Of a stretch of 12,897 bases of DNA, positions 1-5,857 are shown one piece after another. Where the stretch lies: contig DAOVCL010000036.1 in NCBI GenBank assembly GCA_030670005.1, positions 1 through 12,897 on the forward strand. Reading direction: 5' to 3'. This DNA comes from Candidatus Zixiibacteriota bacterium. Its GTDB lineage: Bacteria; SM23-81; DAOVCL01. The notes beneath the pieces were generated by a model. The model worked only from the letters and a program-made list of their open reading frames with translations. It made no database searches and was not told where the DNA came from. A program made the position numbers and the translations under genes. Positions within the stretch are counted from its first letter, which is position 1. Every line of letters starts with the position of its first letter.

Positions 1-365
1 AGCCTCTTTGCCTGCTGGTTCACCTTTCCTACAGGCAGGGTGATGGCCGCATCGCCATAGTATCCCCTGTATCTTACCCCCATATCTAAGCTGACAAGAT
101 CGCCTTCCCTCAGCCGTTTTGGGCCCGGAATGCCATGGATGATCTCCTCATTTACCGAGACGCAGAGGGTGGCCGGATAGCCATTATAGCCCTTAAAGGC
201 AGGGGTAGCCCCCTTCTCCCTGGTCAACCTCTCTGCCAGCCTATTCAACTCCTTGGTGGTTACCCCTGGCCTAATGAAATCTCTCAGGGAGGCCAATATC
301 TGGGCCACTATCCGATTGCTCTCCCGCAGAATCTCTATCTCCTGCGGAGATTTAAGGGTTATCAA
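1..365 (-). CDS. map: methionine aminopeptidase type I, N-terminal part (runs off window)
   Basis: This enzyme removes the initiator methionine from new cytosolic proteins using a two-metal centre. The 121 visible codons carry the type I signatures: the substrate-side histidine in NEEIIHGIPG (His77) and the first two metal ligands, Asp94 in LVSLDMGV and Asp105 in YYGDAAIT. The remaining ligands (one His, two Glu) would lie beyond base 1. The start is a TTG (363-365) giving M-I-T-L-K-S-P-Q-E-I, with the purine-rich AAGGGGAG ribosome site a few bases upstream. This beginning matches the family, and no ATG lies near it. The gene follows lipA on the same strand after 156 nt, not in the usual ribosomal-protein operon with adk and infA as far as can be seen. 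Family identity is clear; only the start codon is an inference. Confidence 0.93.
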   Translation of the reverse strand, partial: MITLKSPQEIEILRESNRIVAQILASLRDFIRPGVTTKELNRLAERLTREKGATPAFKGYNGYPATLCVSVNEEIIHGIPGPKRLREGDLVSLDMGVRYRGYYGDAAITLPVGKVNQQAKR

Positions 366-521
366 CTGTCTCCCCTTCTCTGAACTACAATTTTGCAAGA
401 TCTTGTTTTTTGGGCAAAGTTTTTCAGGCTGCCTCTTTCCGTTTTGAATGAAGAAATTAGAAAATGAAAAAAGAACTATCTCTGAGCGACTCAGTGGTTA
501 TCTGAGGTGACTATTCAGCTA

Positions 522-1460
522 TCAGCTTTGTGTCTTTCCCCATTTTCTCATTTTCGCCTCTTGGCTCTCGGCTTTCCATTGCAATCCATGCCCCTTGTTT
601 GTTTGCAGCTTTGCTGCGCTGATGGAGTCTAAGGCCTCTTTGGCCCGGTAGGAGCTGCGCACAAATGGCCCCGAGGAGACGAAATGAAAACCGATCCTCA
701 AGGCCTCCTCCTCATAGGCTAAGAAATCCTCGGGGGGAAGGTATTCCCTCACTTCAAGCTGTCTGCGGGAGGGCCTCAGGTACTGCCCGATGGTTAAAAT
801 ATCGACCCCTACCTCCTTCATCTCCTCCATTACCGAGTTAACCTCCTCCCTCCTCTCCCCTAAGCCCATCATCAGGCCCGATTTGGTGAGGGCGCCCATC
901 TCCTTTGCTAGCTTGAGGAGCTCAAGGGAGCGGTAGTAACTTGCCCCTGGCCTTACCAGTGGGTAGAGACGAGGGGCTGTCTCCACATTGTGGTTAAAGA
1001 CATCCGCTCCCTCCTCTAAGACTTTCTTCAAGGAATTGAATCTTCCCCCAAAATCTGGCACCAGAACCTCCACTGTGGCCCCGGGATTGAGAGCCCTTAT
1101 GTTTCTGATGGTCGAGGCAAAATGACTTGCCCCCCCATCCGGCAGGTCATCCCTGGTTACCGAGGTAACTACCACATGGCTCAGACCAAGCCTTCTCACA
1201 GCTTGGGCCACCCTCTCCGGCTCGTCTTGATCAAGGGGCAGAGGCTTCCCCTTCTTAACAGCACAGAAGCGACAATCCCTTGTACAGGTGTCACCCAAGA
1301 TGAGAAAGGTAGCCGTCCCCCGGGGGAAGCAGTCCCCCAGGTTTGGGCACCTGGCCTCCTGACAGACGGTGTGTAGCTTAAGGGTTCCCAAAAGCGACTC
1401 CATCTGCAGGAGATTCTCCCTCTTGGGGCCCCTTCTTCTTAGCCAAAGAGGAAGGGACAA
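522..1460 (-). CDS. lipA: lipoyl synthase (radical SAM)
   Basis: LipA inserts two sulfurs into protein-bound octanoyl chains to make the lipoyl cofactor of 2-oxoacid dehydrogenases and the glycine cleavage H protein. The 312-residue protein shows both cluster motifs: the sulfur-donating auxiliary cluster at Cys33, Cys38 and Cys44 (CQEARCPNLGDC) and the radical SAM CxxxCxxC at Cys59, Cys63 and Cys66 (CTRDCRFC). The C-terminal RSSYRAKE supplies the conserved serine ligand of the auxiliary cluster. The start is a TTG directly behind the panD stop codon, with AAAAAGGGGA as ribosome site inside the end of panD. The conserved LPLWLRRR N-terminus supports it. The last ~35 residues, after AKEAL, have no family counterpart that I recognise and look like translated intergenic DNA. 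panD and lipA must be co-transcribed. Confidence 0.96.
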   Translation of the reverse strand: MSLPLWLRRRGPKRENLLQMESLLGTLKLHTVCQEARCPNLGDCFPRGTATFLILGDTCTRDCRFCAVKKGKPLPLDQDEPERVAQAVRRLGLSHVVVTSVTRDDLPDGGASHFASTIRNIRALNPGATVEVLVPDFGGRFNSLKKVLEEGADVFNHNVETAPRLYPLVRPGASYYRSLELLKLAKEMGALTKSGLMMGLGERREEVNSVMEEMKEVGVDILTIGQYLRPSRRQLEVREYLPPEDFLAYEEEALRIGFHFVSSGPFVRSSYRAKEALDSISAAKLQTNKGHGLQWKAESQEAKMRKWGKTQS

Positions 1461-1811
1461 CTAATCCCCTTTTTGGGGGCGGTTATGGTCATCGAGGGTG
1501 ACAAGGATCGGTTCAACCCTTTCCTTTTTCTCGGCCAGAACATAGGAGATGACCATTATCAGATCCCCCACCTCCCCTAACCTGGCCGCCGGGCCATAGA
1601 GGGCAACTACCCCTGATCCCCTCTCCTCGGTTATGGTGTAGGTCTCAAACCTCTCCCCATTGTTCAGATTAAGAACCTGCACTAACTCCCCAGGAAGAAT
1701 ATCTGCCCTCTCCAAGAGCTCCTCATCCAAGCCTATGCTCCCCTGGTAATGGAGGAATAACTTGGTTATCCTGGCCCGGTGGATCTTTGACTTACACATA
1801 AACCTGAACAT
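1461..1811 (-). CDS. panD: aspartate 1-decarboxylase proenzyme
   Basis: PanD decarboxylates L-aspartate to beta-alanine, the amine half of pantothenate and hence CoA. It uses a pyruvoyl group formed by self-cleavage. The protein is 116 residues, the usual size. Gly24-Ser25 in HYQGSIGLDE is the cleavage site, and Lys9, Arg54, Thr57 and Tyr58 fall at exactly the positions known in E. coli PanD. The reading frame is open 15 codons further upstream, but the start at MFRFMCKSKIHRA is chosen because it puts Ser25 in register and has AGGAGGT four bases ahead. That ribosome site directly abuts a miniature mobile element (1821-2175) that fills almost the whole gap to thiC. The lipA TTG follows the TAG stop with no spacing. 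The gene for the PanZ maturation factor is not visible here. Confidence 0.96.
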   Translation of the reverse strand: MFRFMCKSKIHRARITKLFLHYQGSIGLDEELLERADILPGELVQVLNLNNGERFETYTITEERGSGVVALYGPAARLGEVGDLIMVISYVLAEKKERVEPILVTLDDHNRPQKGD

Positions 1812-1820
1812 ACTACCTCC

Positions 1821-2175
1821 TAGCGAAGCTTCGCCTTCCCGGCCCGGGACGGGCAAACCAACGAGGTAGGGACAACCCAGATTAGGCGAAGCTTCGAATT
1901 GTAAAATTCACCCCGTTAAATATTTGCTTATTTTAAAAGGTAGATTCCTTTTTCTAATAATTCTGCTTCCTCACCTCTAATTTTTGGTTGGACTTACTAT
2001 TCAACGGGGTGAAAAATGCAAAGTGTAAAAGTCAAATCGCTTCCACGCCTGTTAAAACAACATCCTATCTTTCATTTTGCATTTTTTCCCGATCTATCGG
2101 GACAATCTGCAATTTTCAATGGCTGGCTTCAAAACTTGACACAAATTTTAAGATCTTGCCCTATGAAGCCAGCTA
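1821..2175 (-). mobile_element. TA-flanked miniature element, copy 1, between thiC and panD
   Basis: Read on the minus strand, the element begins TAGCTGGCTTCATAGGGC just behind the thiC stop and ends GGCGAAGCTTCGCTA just before the panD ribosome site. The ends are inverted copies of TAGCGAAGCTTC with TA at both borders. Copy 2 lies at 11241-11484. The two share the left 45 or so bases, including a perfect 19-bp block AAAATTTGTGTCAAGTTTT (2131-2149 here), and a right-hand block with two GCGAAGCTTCG palindromes and CCTCGTYGGTTTG between them. A 9-bp stem (2122-2130 with 2165-2173) folds the left end. Removing the nested 105-bp element and one target copy leaves 245 bp, against 244 bp in copy 2. 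There is no coding capacity. The TA border suggests an IS630/Tc1-type mover, which is an inference. Confidence 0.72.
1903..2017. mobile_element. nested 105-bp miniature element with 5-bp target duplication
   Basis: The element proper is 1908-2012. Its ends are 15-bp inverted repeats with one mismatch: TCACCCCGTTAAATA at the left and TATTCAACGGGGTGA at the right. It is bounded by a perfect direct duplication AAAAT (1903-1907 and 2013-2017). The related element at 11241-11484 shows the unoccupied site, where CATTTTACATTCGAAGC runs through without interruption. This is direct evidence of insertion into a pre-existing repeat. The interior is AT-rich and encodes nothing. A possible decayed end of the same family is ACACCCCGTTATTAAA at about 3957-3972. 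Confidence 0.75.
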
Positions 2176-2177
2176 GT

Positions 2178-3461
2178 TCAGCCCTTGAGGGTCTTCTCCA
2201 CCAACTTCACCGCGCAGTATTCCCCACACATAGTGCAGACATCGGAGAGCTTGGGTTGACTCTCCTCCCTGGCCCGACGGGCAAGTTCGGGGTCGAGGGA
2301 GAGCCTTATCTGTTCCTCCCAGTCGAGCTTCTTTCTGGCTTCAGACATCTTCTGATCCCAATCCCAGGCCCCTTTCACCCCCTTGACTAAGTCGCCAGCG
2401 TGGGCGGCAACTCGTGCGGCCATCACCCCCTCCCTCACCTCCTTCACCCCAGGTAGCTTCAGATGCTCCCCCGGAGTGACATAACAGAGGAAATCCGCGC
2501 CAGCCCCAGCGGCGATGGCTCCTCCAATGGCACATCCGATATGGTCATAACCGGGGGCAATATCGGTAACCAAGGGCCCCAGCACATAGAAGGGAGCACC
2601 ATAACAGAGCCTCTTCTCTAAAAGGACATTTGCCTCCACCTGATCTAAGGGGATATGGCCGGGCCCCTCGATCATCACCTGCACCCCCTTCTCCCAGGCC
2701 CTCTTGGTCAGCTCCCCCAGGATAATGAGCTCCTCAAGCTGGGCCCTGTCGGTGGCATCTACAATTGAGCCGGGTCTGAAACCATCTCCCAAGCTCAAGG
2801 TGAGGTCATACATTTGAGCTATCTCCAAAAGCCGGTCAAAATCCTCATAGAGGGGATTTTCCTGCTTGTTGGCTACCATCCAGGTAATCAGGAAGGCCCC
2901 TCCCCTGCTTACTATGTCCATCACCCTCCCCTGTAGTCTCAGTCTCTCAAAAGCTGACCTGGTAACCCCACAGTGCACGGTGACGAAGTCCACCCCATCC
3001 TGGGCCTGCCTTTCTATGACTTCGAATATCTTATCCCCCTCCATCCGGATCAAGGCCCCTTTTTGGGCAATGGTCTCGATTGCTGCCTGGTAGATGGGGA
3101 CGGTGCCCAGCGGAATGGGGGATTCCTTTAAGATCCGCCTCCTTATCTGATCCAAATCCCCCCCGGTGCTCAGGTCCATAATCGTATCCGCTCCCGCCTC
3201 CCAGCTAACCCTTGCCTTCTCCAGCTCCTCCTCTAAATTTGCATAGTCTGTGGAGGTTCCTATGTTGGCATTGACCTTTGTTCTCAACCCCCTTCCGATC
3301 CCTATTGGACGCTGGAGTTTATGCTTGGTGTTTTTAGGGATGACTATGGCCCCCTCTGCTACACCCTCCCTTATCTCCTCTGAGGTCAAGCCCTCACACT
3401 CGGCCACAGCCCTCATCTCATTGGTAATCTTTCCCTGACGCGCCAAACTCATCTGGGTCAT
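2178..3461 (-). CDS. thiC: phosphomethylpyrimidine synthase (short ThiC)
   Basis: ThiC is a non-canonical radical SAM enzyme. It rearranges aminoimidazole ribotide into HMP phosphate, the pyrimidine half of thiamine. Conserved family blocks occur in order: RTKVNANIGTS, MDLSTGGDL, IPLGTVPIYQA, NPLYEDFDRL, LSLGDGFRPGS, QVMIEGPGHIP, ITDIAPGYDHI-like (LVTDIAPGYDHIG), LCYVTPGEHLKLP. The C-terminal cluster motif is CTMCGEYC (Cys409, Cys412, Cys416). It is C-x2-C-x3-C, one residue shorter than C-x2-C-x4-C in E. coli ThiC. The N-terminal ThiC-associated domain of proteobacterial enzymes is absent, giving 427 residues. I chose the ATG at 3461 because GGAGGGAGGGG stands eight bases before it; a GTG seven codons upstream (3482) is the alternative. 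I found no TPP riboswitch. The ThiC paralogue BzaF (anaerobic benzimidazole synthesis) is an alternative, less likely because no cobamide gene is nearby. Confidence 0.92.
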   Translation of the reverse strand: MTQMSLARQGKITNEMRAVAECEGLTSEEIREGVAEGAIVIPKNTKHKLQRPIGIGRGLRTKVNANIGTSTDYANLEEELEKARVSWEAGADTIMDLSTGGDLDQIRRRILKESPIPLGTVPIYQAAIETIAQKGALIRMEGDKIFEVIERQAQDGVDFVTVHCGVTRSAFERLRLQGRVMDIVSRGGAFLITWMVANKQENPLYEDFDRLLEIAQMYDLTLSLGDGFRPGSIVDATDRAQLEELIILGELTKRAWEKGVQVMIEGPGHIPLDQVEANVLLEKRLCYGAPFYVLGPLVTDIAPGYDHIGCAIGGAIAAGAGADFLCYVTPGEHLKLPGVKEVREGVMAARVAAHAGDLVKGVKGAWDWDQKMSEARKKLDWEEQIRLSLDPELARRAREESQPKLSDVCTMCGEYCAVKLVEKTLKG

Positions 3462-3537
3462 ATCTGGTTCCCCTCCCTCCACCTATAAAGATAGTCTAAA
3501 ATCAGCTATGGTTAGGGTTTTCTCTATCATCAGAATC

Positions 3538-3566
3538 AATATATAATCTCACACCCCTTCAAGCAA
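3538..3566 (-). promoter_or_regulatory. possible thiC promoter
   Basis: On the minus strand TTGCTT (3566-3561) is followed after exactly 17 nt by TATATT (3543-3538), a near-consensus -10. Transcription would begin near 3531, leaving a leader of about 70 nt. That is too short for a TPP riboswitch, in line with finding none. The -35 half matches the consensus in only three positions. A small stem, CCCCTT with AAGGGG (3554-3570), overlaps the spacer and the -35 hexamer. Confidence 0.35.
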
Positions 3567-3704
3567 GGGGAATTTTTCCACTCCAGTCAAATTCGGCAAC
3601 AATCCGGTGAACCCTAATTTTTGAACTACACATCAGGCTATTTGCTGATCCCTGGGAACTAATGATGGATGTTAGCCTGAACTATTCATAAATTTATAGC
3701 ATAA

Positions 3705-3892
3705 GAATTTCCATTTTTAGACAGGATAAAAAGGATAAACAAGGTTCATTAAACACCGAAAATCACTGAATGATAAAAAATGCTAAGGAAGAATATGCCT
3801 TGTAATTTTTCTGTGGGTTCGGAGTTTTCTTAGAAAAATTAAGAATCCTGTTATCCCGTCAGAAAAGTCCCGCCGCAGACGGCTAAGTTCAG
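3705..3892. repeat. ACAGGAT-type dispersed repeat, copy 1
   Basis: The left end GAATTTCCATTTTTAGACAG, followed by GATAAAAAGGATAAAC, matches 8073-8117. The right end, from AATCCTG at 3844 through GAAAAGTCCCGC to GGCTAAGTTCAG at 3892, matches 8548-8597. Left and right ends are roughly inverted (GACAGGATNNNNAGGAT against ATCCTGNNATCCCGTC), as in a miniature mobile element. Its right end also forms a degenerate CCGTC...GACGG stem (3856-3882) resembling the REP-like hairpins elsewhere in the window. Confidence 0.5.
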
Positions 3893-4099
3893 CTACAAAG
3901 TCTCTAAGCATGTCCTGAGCGAAGCCGAAGGATCACTAAGAAAAGTGGACATAGAACACCCCGTTATTAAACTGAGTTTCTCTGCATTAATCTTTGAACA
4001 TTTGCTTAACCTATGTTTAATCAATACTTTATGCCTTGGTGCCTCTGTGGCATACGAATTATTCGGGTTAGCATCCACAAGGAGATTGGCTCATTAACC

Positions 4100-4133
4100 C
4101 TTGTAAGGGCTCCGATAAATCGGAGCCCACAAG
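4100..4133. repeat. perfect intergenic hairpin
   Basis: GGGCTCCGAT (4107-4116) and ATCGGAGCCC (4119-4128) form a perfect 10-bp stem with a two-base loop, flanked by CTTGT and ACAAG. No T-run follows on either strand, so it is not an obvious terminator. The shape is like the double hairpin at 8271-8331, and a half-site GCGGTCCCTACA of that type follows at about 4151-4162. Confidence 0.5.
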
Positions 4134-4195
4134 ATTCCGGCCGTATAAATGCGGTCCCTACATACTCTCACCCAGGCGAGGTTCTGCCAGATGTT

Positions 4196-4252
4196 CCTTC
4201 TACCCGGCTTTAGCCGAGGGTCTAACCAACCCTAGGCTAAAGTGTGGTAGAA
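4196..4252. repeat. long imperfect palindrome, shares 26 bp with 10990-11015
   Basis: Arms 4198-4221 (TTCTACCCGGCTTTAGCC then GAGGGT) and 4229-4252 (ACCCTAGGCTAAAGTGTGG then TAGAA) pair over about 24 bases with four mismatches around a 7-base loop. The left arm together with two preceding bases is identical over 26 bp to 10990-11015, in the gap before the MetE-like gene. It looks like a dispersed palindromic repeat unit. Confidence 0.55.
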
Positions 4253-4271
4253 ATCGAGGTGAAAAGCCCTT

Positions 4272-4345
4272 TCCCCCAATTTAACAGGGTTGTTGATGGT
4301 TGATTTGAATGTTACGATCTAAATGTGGATTACTATAATTCGGAT
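4272..4345. repeat. dispersed repeat overlapping the nadE 3' end, copy 1
   Basis: The stretch from TCCCCCAATT through GATTTGAATGTTACGATCT to about AATTCGGATGAT aligns with 8455-8530, where it reads GATTTGAATGTTACAATCC. The nadE stop codon (4281-4283) and the last ~20 codons lie inside it. Confidence 0.6.
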
Positions 4346-5276
4346 GATAAACCCGACGCATATGTTCAGATCTACGCACCAGATCCCTCACATATCCTAT
4401 CTCCCTCTCCTCTATCTTCAAAACCTGGCCTATGCGCGGGCTCTCCCACCCCCTCTCCAGGGCAAGAAGGATCATATCCAGCCTTTCATAGGGAACCCCT
4501 ATCGCCTCCTCATCTATGATCCCAGGCACCAGGTCCGGGGAAGGAGACTTGTTTAAGATGGAGGGAGGAACCTTCAAATATCGGGCCAGTTGGAGCACCT
4601 GGGTCTTGTATAGGTTCAAGAGGGGCATCACATCTGCCGCATCATCACACCCATGCTTTACGAAGAATCCAATCATATACTCGGTTTTGTTCGCCCCTCC
4701 CATTACCAGCCTGTTTTCCCTCTCTCCCCAGAGGTAGAGCAACACCATTCTTAACCTGTGCTTTATGCGATAATAGGCATTGGCCCTTTGGAGGGAAAAC
4801 CCAAGTTTCTTTCCGCTTAACCCCTGAATTCCCGCCGAAAAGGGGCTCTCATCGGCTATTCCTTCGTAAAGGTGATAGGCTTTTCTTATCATCTTCCCCT
4901 TTAGCCTCCCTGGTAGGGGGAGCTTGCCAATGGGGAAGAGCTTATAGGCTCCAAATTTCCTAAGATAGGGGGTAATATCGATCAATCTCGTTTTTATTCC
5001 CAGATCCTCGGCCAGATTAAGGGCATCCTTGCGGTTCTCCACCTGGGACTCCTTCTCCGGCATAATCAAAGCTAAAACCTTTTGGGCTCCCACCGCCCTT
5101 TTACACAACACCGAAACGACGGCTGAGTCCACCCCACCGCTCAACCCCAAGATCACCCCATCCCTCTCCAATTTCTCCATATACCCCCTGATGAAGCCCT
5201 CTAAGGAAGAGGTCAGGTTTTCCGGCTCGATCCTTAGCTGGGACCTTAAGCCTTCCCTCTGGGAATTGGGGTCCAT
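4281..5276 (-). CDS. nadE: NAD synthetase, ammonia-dependent type
   Basis: NadE adenylates nicotinic acid adenine dinucleotide and amidates it to NAD, the last step of NAD synthesis. The 331-residue protein has the ATP pyrophosphatase loop SGGVDS (46-51), RLRMVLLYLW (174-183), the GGANKTE segment (193-199), GCDDAADVMPLLNLYKTQV (209-227) and SPSPDLVPG (244-252), all in the order of the family. No nitrilase-type glutaminase domain precedes it, so free ammonia or a separate glutaminase is the likely nitrogen source. Residues ~107-158 are an insertion compared with typical ~250-residue bacterial NadE. The last ~20 residues (from about PNYSNPHLD) come from an intergenic repeat. The start ATG has only a weak ribosome site; no other start lies before residue 33. 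It is transcribed divergently from glmS. Confidence 0.92.
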   Translation of the reverse strand: MDPNSQREGLRSQLRIEPENLTSSLEGFIRGYMEKLERDGVILGLSGGVDSAVVSVLCKRAVGAQKVLALIMPEKESQVENRKDALNLAEDLGIKTRLIDITPYLRKFGAYKLFPIGKLPLPGRLKGKMIRKAYHLYEGIADESPFSAGIQGLSGKKLGFSLQRANAYYRIKHRLRMVLLYLWGERENRLVMGGANKTEYMIGFFVKHGCDDAADVMPLLNLYKTQVLQLARYLKVPPSILNKSPSPDLVPGIIDEEAIGVPYERLDMILLALERGWESPRIGQVLKIEEREIGYVRDLVRRSEHMRRVYHPNYSNPHLDRNIQINHQQPC

Positions 5277-5424
5277 CTGGTTCTTATCTGGCTAAAAGGT
5301 TATGTAAAACGGGTAAAAGAGACCTTAATCCTGCTTCTAAGTAAGATCAGGCATTGTCCTATCTCTTCAATATTATCCCTTTTTACCTCCTCTGTCAAGG
5401 GGGAAATGGGAGACTAAAAGCCCT

Positions 5425-5479
5425 GAACACGAATAACACGAATATACAAATAGCACAAATCCCAACCAACAATTCTTGC
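5425..5479. repeat. 55-bp direct repeat, copy 1
   Basis: GAACACGAATAACACGAATA and the following 35 bases up to AATTCTTG recur at 5622-5676 with about three substitutions. It contains an internal near-tandem ACACGAATA. The period between copies is 197 bp. Confidence 0.75.
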
Positions 5480-5540
5480 AATTAGGCCCTTCCAGCCCTG
5501 GCGATCCTTGGCATAAATAGGAGGCTCTCTATCAACTTTA

Positions 5541-5575
5541 CAAAAAACCGCCGAGGCTTTTGGCCCCTGCGGTTT
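5541..5575 (-). terminator. intrinsic terminator on the minus strand upstream of nadE
   Basis: Read on the minus strand, AAACCGC and GCGGTTT form a 7-bp outer stem, with GGGGC and GCCTC as an inner stem around CAAAA, followed directly by a T-run (six T in all, three of them in the stem). No gene lies upstream on this strand, because glmS is divergent. It could therefore end a short leader or small RNA, or act as an attenuator 265 nt ahead of the nadE start. Confidence 0.45.
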
Positions 5576-5604
5576 CTGAGCGGTCAGACCCCTTCATCTA
5601 ACCG
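5576..5604 (-). repeat. REP-like hairpin with GCTC tail, minus-strand copy
   Basis: On the minus strand CGGTTAGA (5604-5597) pairs with TCTGACCG (5588-5581) across TGAAGGGG and is followed by CTCAG. Stem and tail match the plus-strand copies at 5731, 8413, 10932 and 11208. It ends immediately before the terminator stem. Confidence 0.5.
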
Positions 5605-5621
5605 TAGTCCTACTTCAAGTA

Positions 5622-5676
5622 GAACACGAATAACACGAATATACGAATGGCACAAATCTCAACCAACAATTCTTGT
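5622..5676. repeat. 55-bp direct repeat, copy 2
   Basis: This is the second copy of the repeat at 5425-5479, in the same orientation, starting GAACACGAATAACACGAATA and ending AATTCTTG. The pair brackets the terminator and the minus-strand REP-like hairpin. Confidence 0.75.
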
Positions 5677-5694
5677 AACACTTTTCAAGACTGA

Positions 5695-5758
5695 GGTGGC
5701 AGAACCCCGATTCCGCCACCCTCCTCCCTTGCCGTCAGAATCGGGGTTCTGACGGCTC
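5695..5758 (+). repeat. two adjacent hairpins with complementary interiors; second is a REP-like copy
   Basis: Hairpin 1 is GGTGGC (5695-5700) with GCCACC (5715-5720). Hairpin 2 is a perfect 10-bp stem GCCGTCAGAA (5731-5740) and TTCTGACGGC (5747-5756) with loop TCGGGG and tail TC, a member of the GCTC-tailed family. CAGAACCCCGATTC (5700-5713), mostly the loop of hairpin 1, is the exact complement of GAATCGGGGTTCTG (5738-5751) in hairpin 2. A third, mutually exclusive 14-bp stem is therefore possible. It ends 100 nt before the glmS start. Confidence 0.6.
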
Positions 5759-5857
5759 GCTTTTAAGAAATCGCACTCTCAAAGAATCGGAAAAGTTTTT
5801 TGTGGCCTTTTTGCTTTAAAGTGATTATATTTGGGGAAACCCAATTAAGGAGTTCTT

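Larger units (their letters stand above)
3462..4280. other. 819-nt gap between nadE and thiC, filled with decayed repeats
   Basis: I find no gene here. From the thiC side it holds the possible thiC promoter, an inverted-end pair TTAGCCTGAACTATTC (3671-3686) and GAATTATTCGGGTTAGC (4056-4072), the ACAGGAT repeat 3705-3892, a fragment TCCTGAGCGAAGCCGAAGGA of a very common bacterial intergenic repeat (3912-3931), a perfect hairpin (4100-4133), a long imperfect palindrome (4196-4252), and the start of the repeat that runs into nadE (4272). Short open frames here are chance readings of these repeats. Confidence 0.7.
5277..5857. other. 581-nt divergent gap between nadE and glmS
   Basis: There is no gene here. 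It holds a 55-bp direct repeat pair, a minus-strand intrinsic terminator, two REP-like hairpins and an overlapping alternative-fold region, each listed separately. Just before glmS, TTGTGG is followed after 17 nt by GATTAT, a weak promoter candidate. I looked for the glmS ribozyme core and did not find it. Confidence 0.65.

Noticed and set aside
478..500. Hairpin CTGAG/CTCAG with T-run between lipA and map as a terminator
   Set aside because: The stem is only five bases and the T-run stands about nine bases away; too weak to call.
2087..2102. Hairpin TCCCGAT/ATCGGGA as thiC terminator
   Set aside because: On the thiC strand it is followed by A residues, not T. The T-run precedes it, so it lacks terminator polarity.
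1988..2390. Plus-strand open frames of 62 and 124 residues
   Set aside because: They start in the nested element and run antisense through thiC, with no family resemblance.
3480..3482. GTG as thiC start
   Set aside because: Using it would place the strong GGAGGGAGGGG ribosome site inside the gene. The ATG at 3461 is eight bases behind that site and fits the family N-terminus.
3483..3660. TPP or cobalamin riboswitch ahead of thiC
   Set aside because: GGGGTGTGAGA and CTGATGA caught my eye, but the conserved second half of the TPP aptamer (the CTGATCTGG...TAATACC region) and the cobalamin box are absent. The probable promoter also leaves too short a leader.
3893..4213. Open frames of 61 (minus) and 66 (plus) residues in the nadE-thiC gap
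   Set aside because: Both read through known repeat fragments (TCCTGAGCGAAGCCGAAGG type and a hairpin), with no start context.
5425..5676. CRISPR array from the 55-bp direct repeats
   Set aside because: There are only two copies, too long for CRISPR repeats, with a 142-nt interval holding a terminator, and no cas genes.
5761..5857. glmS ribozyme
   Set aside because: There is only an AT-rich 97-nt stretch after the last hairpin, and no trace of the ribozyme core sequence.
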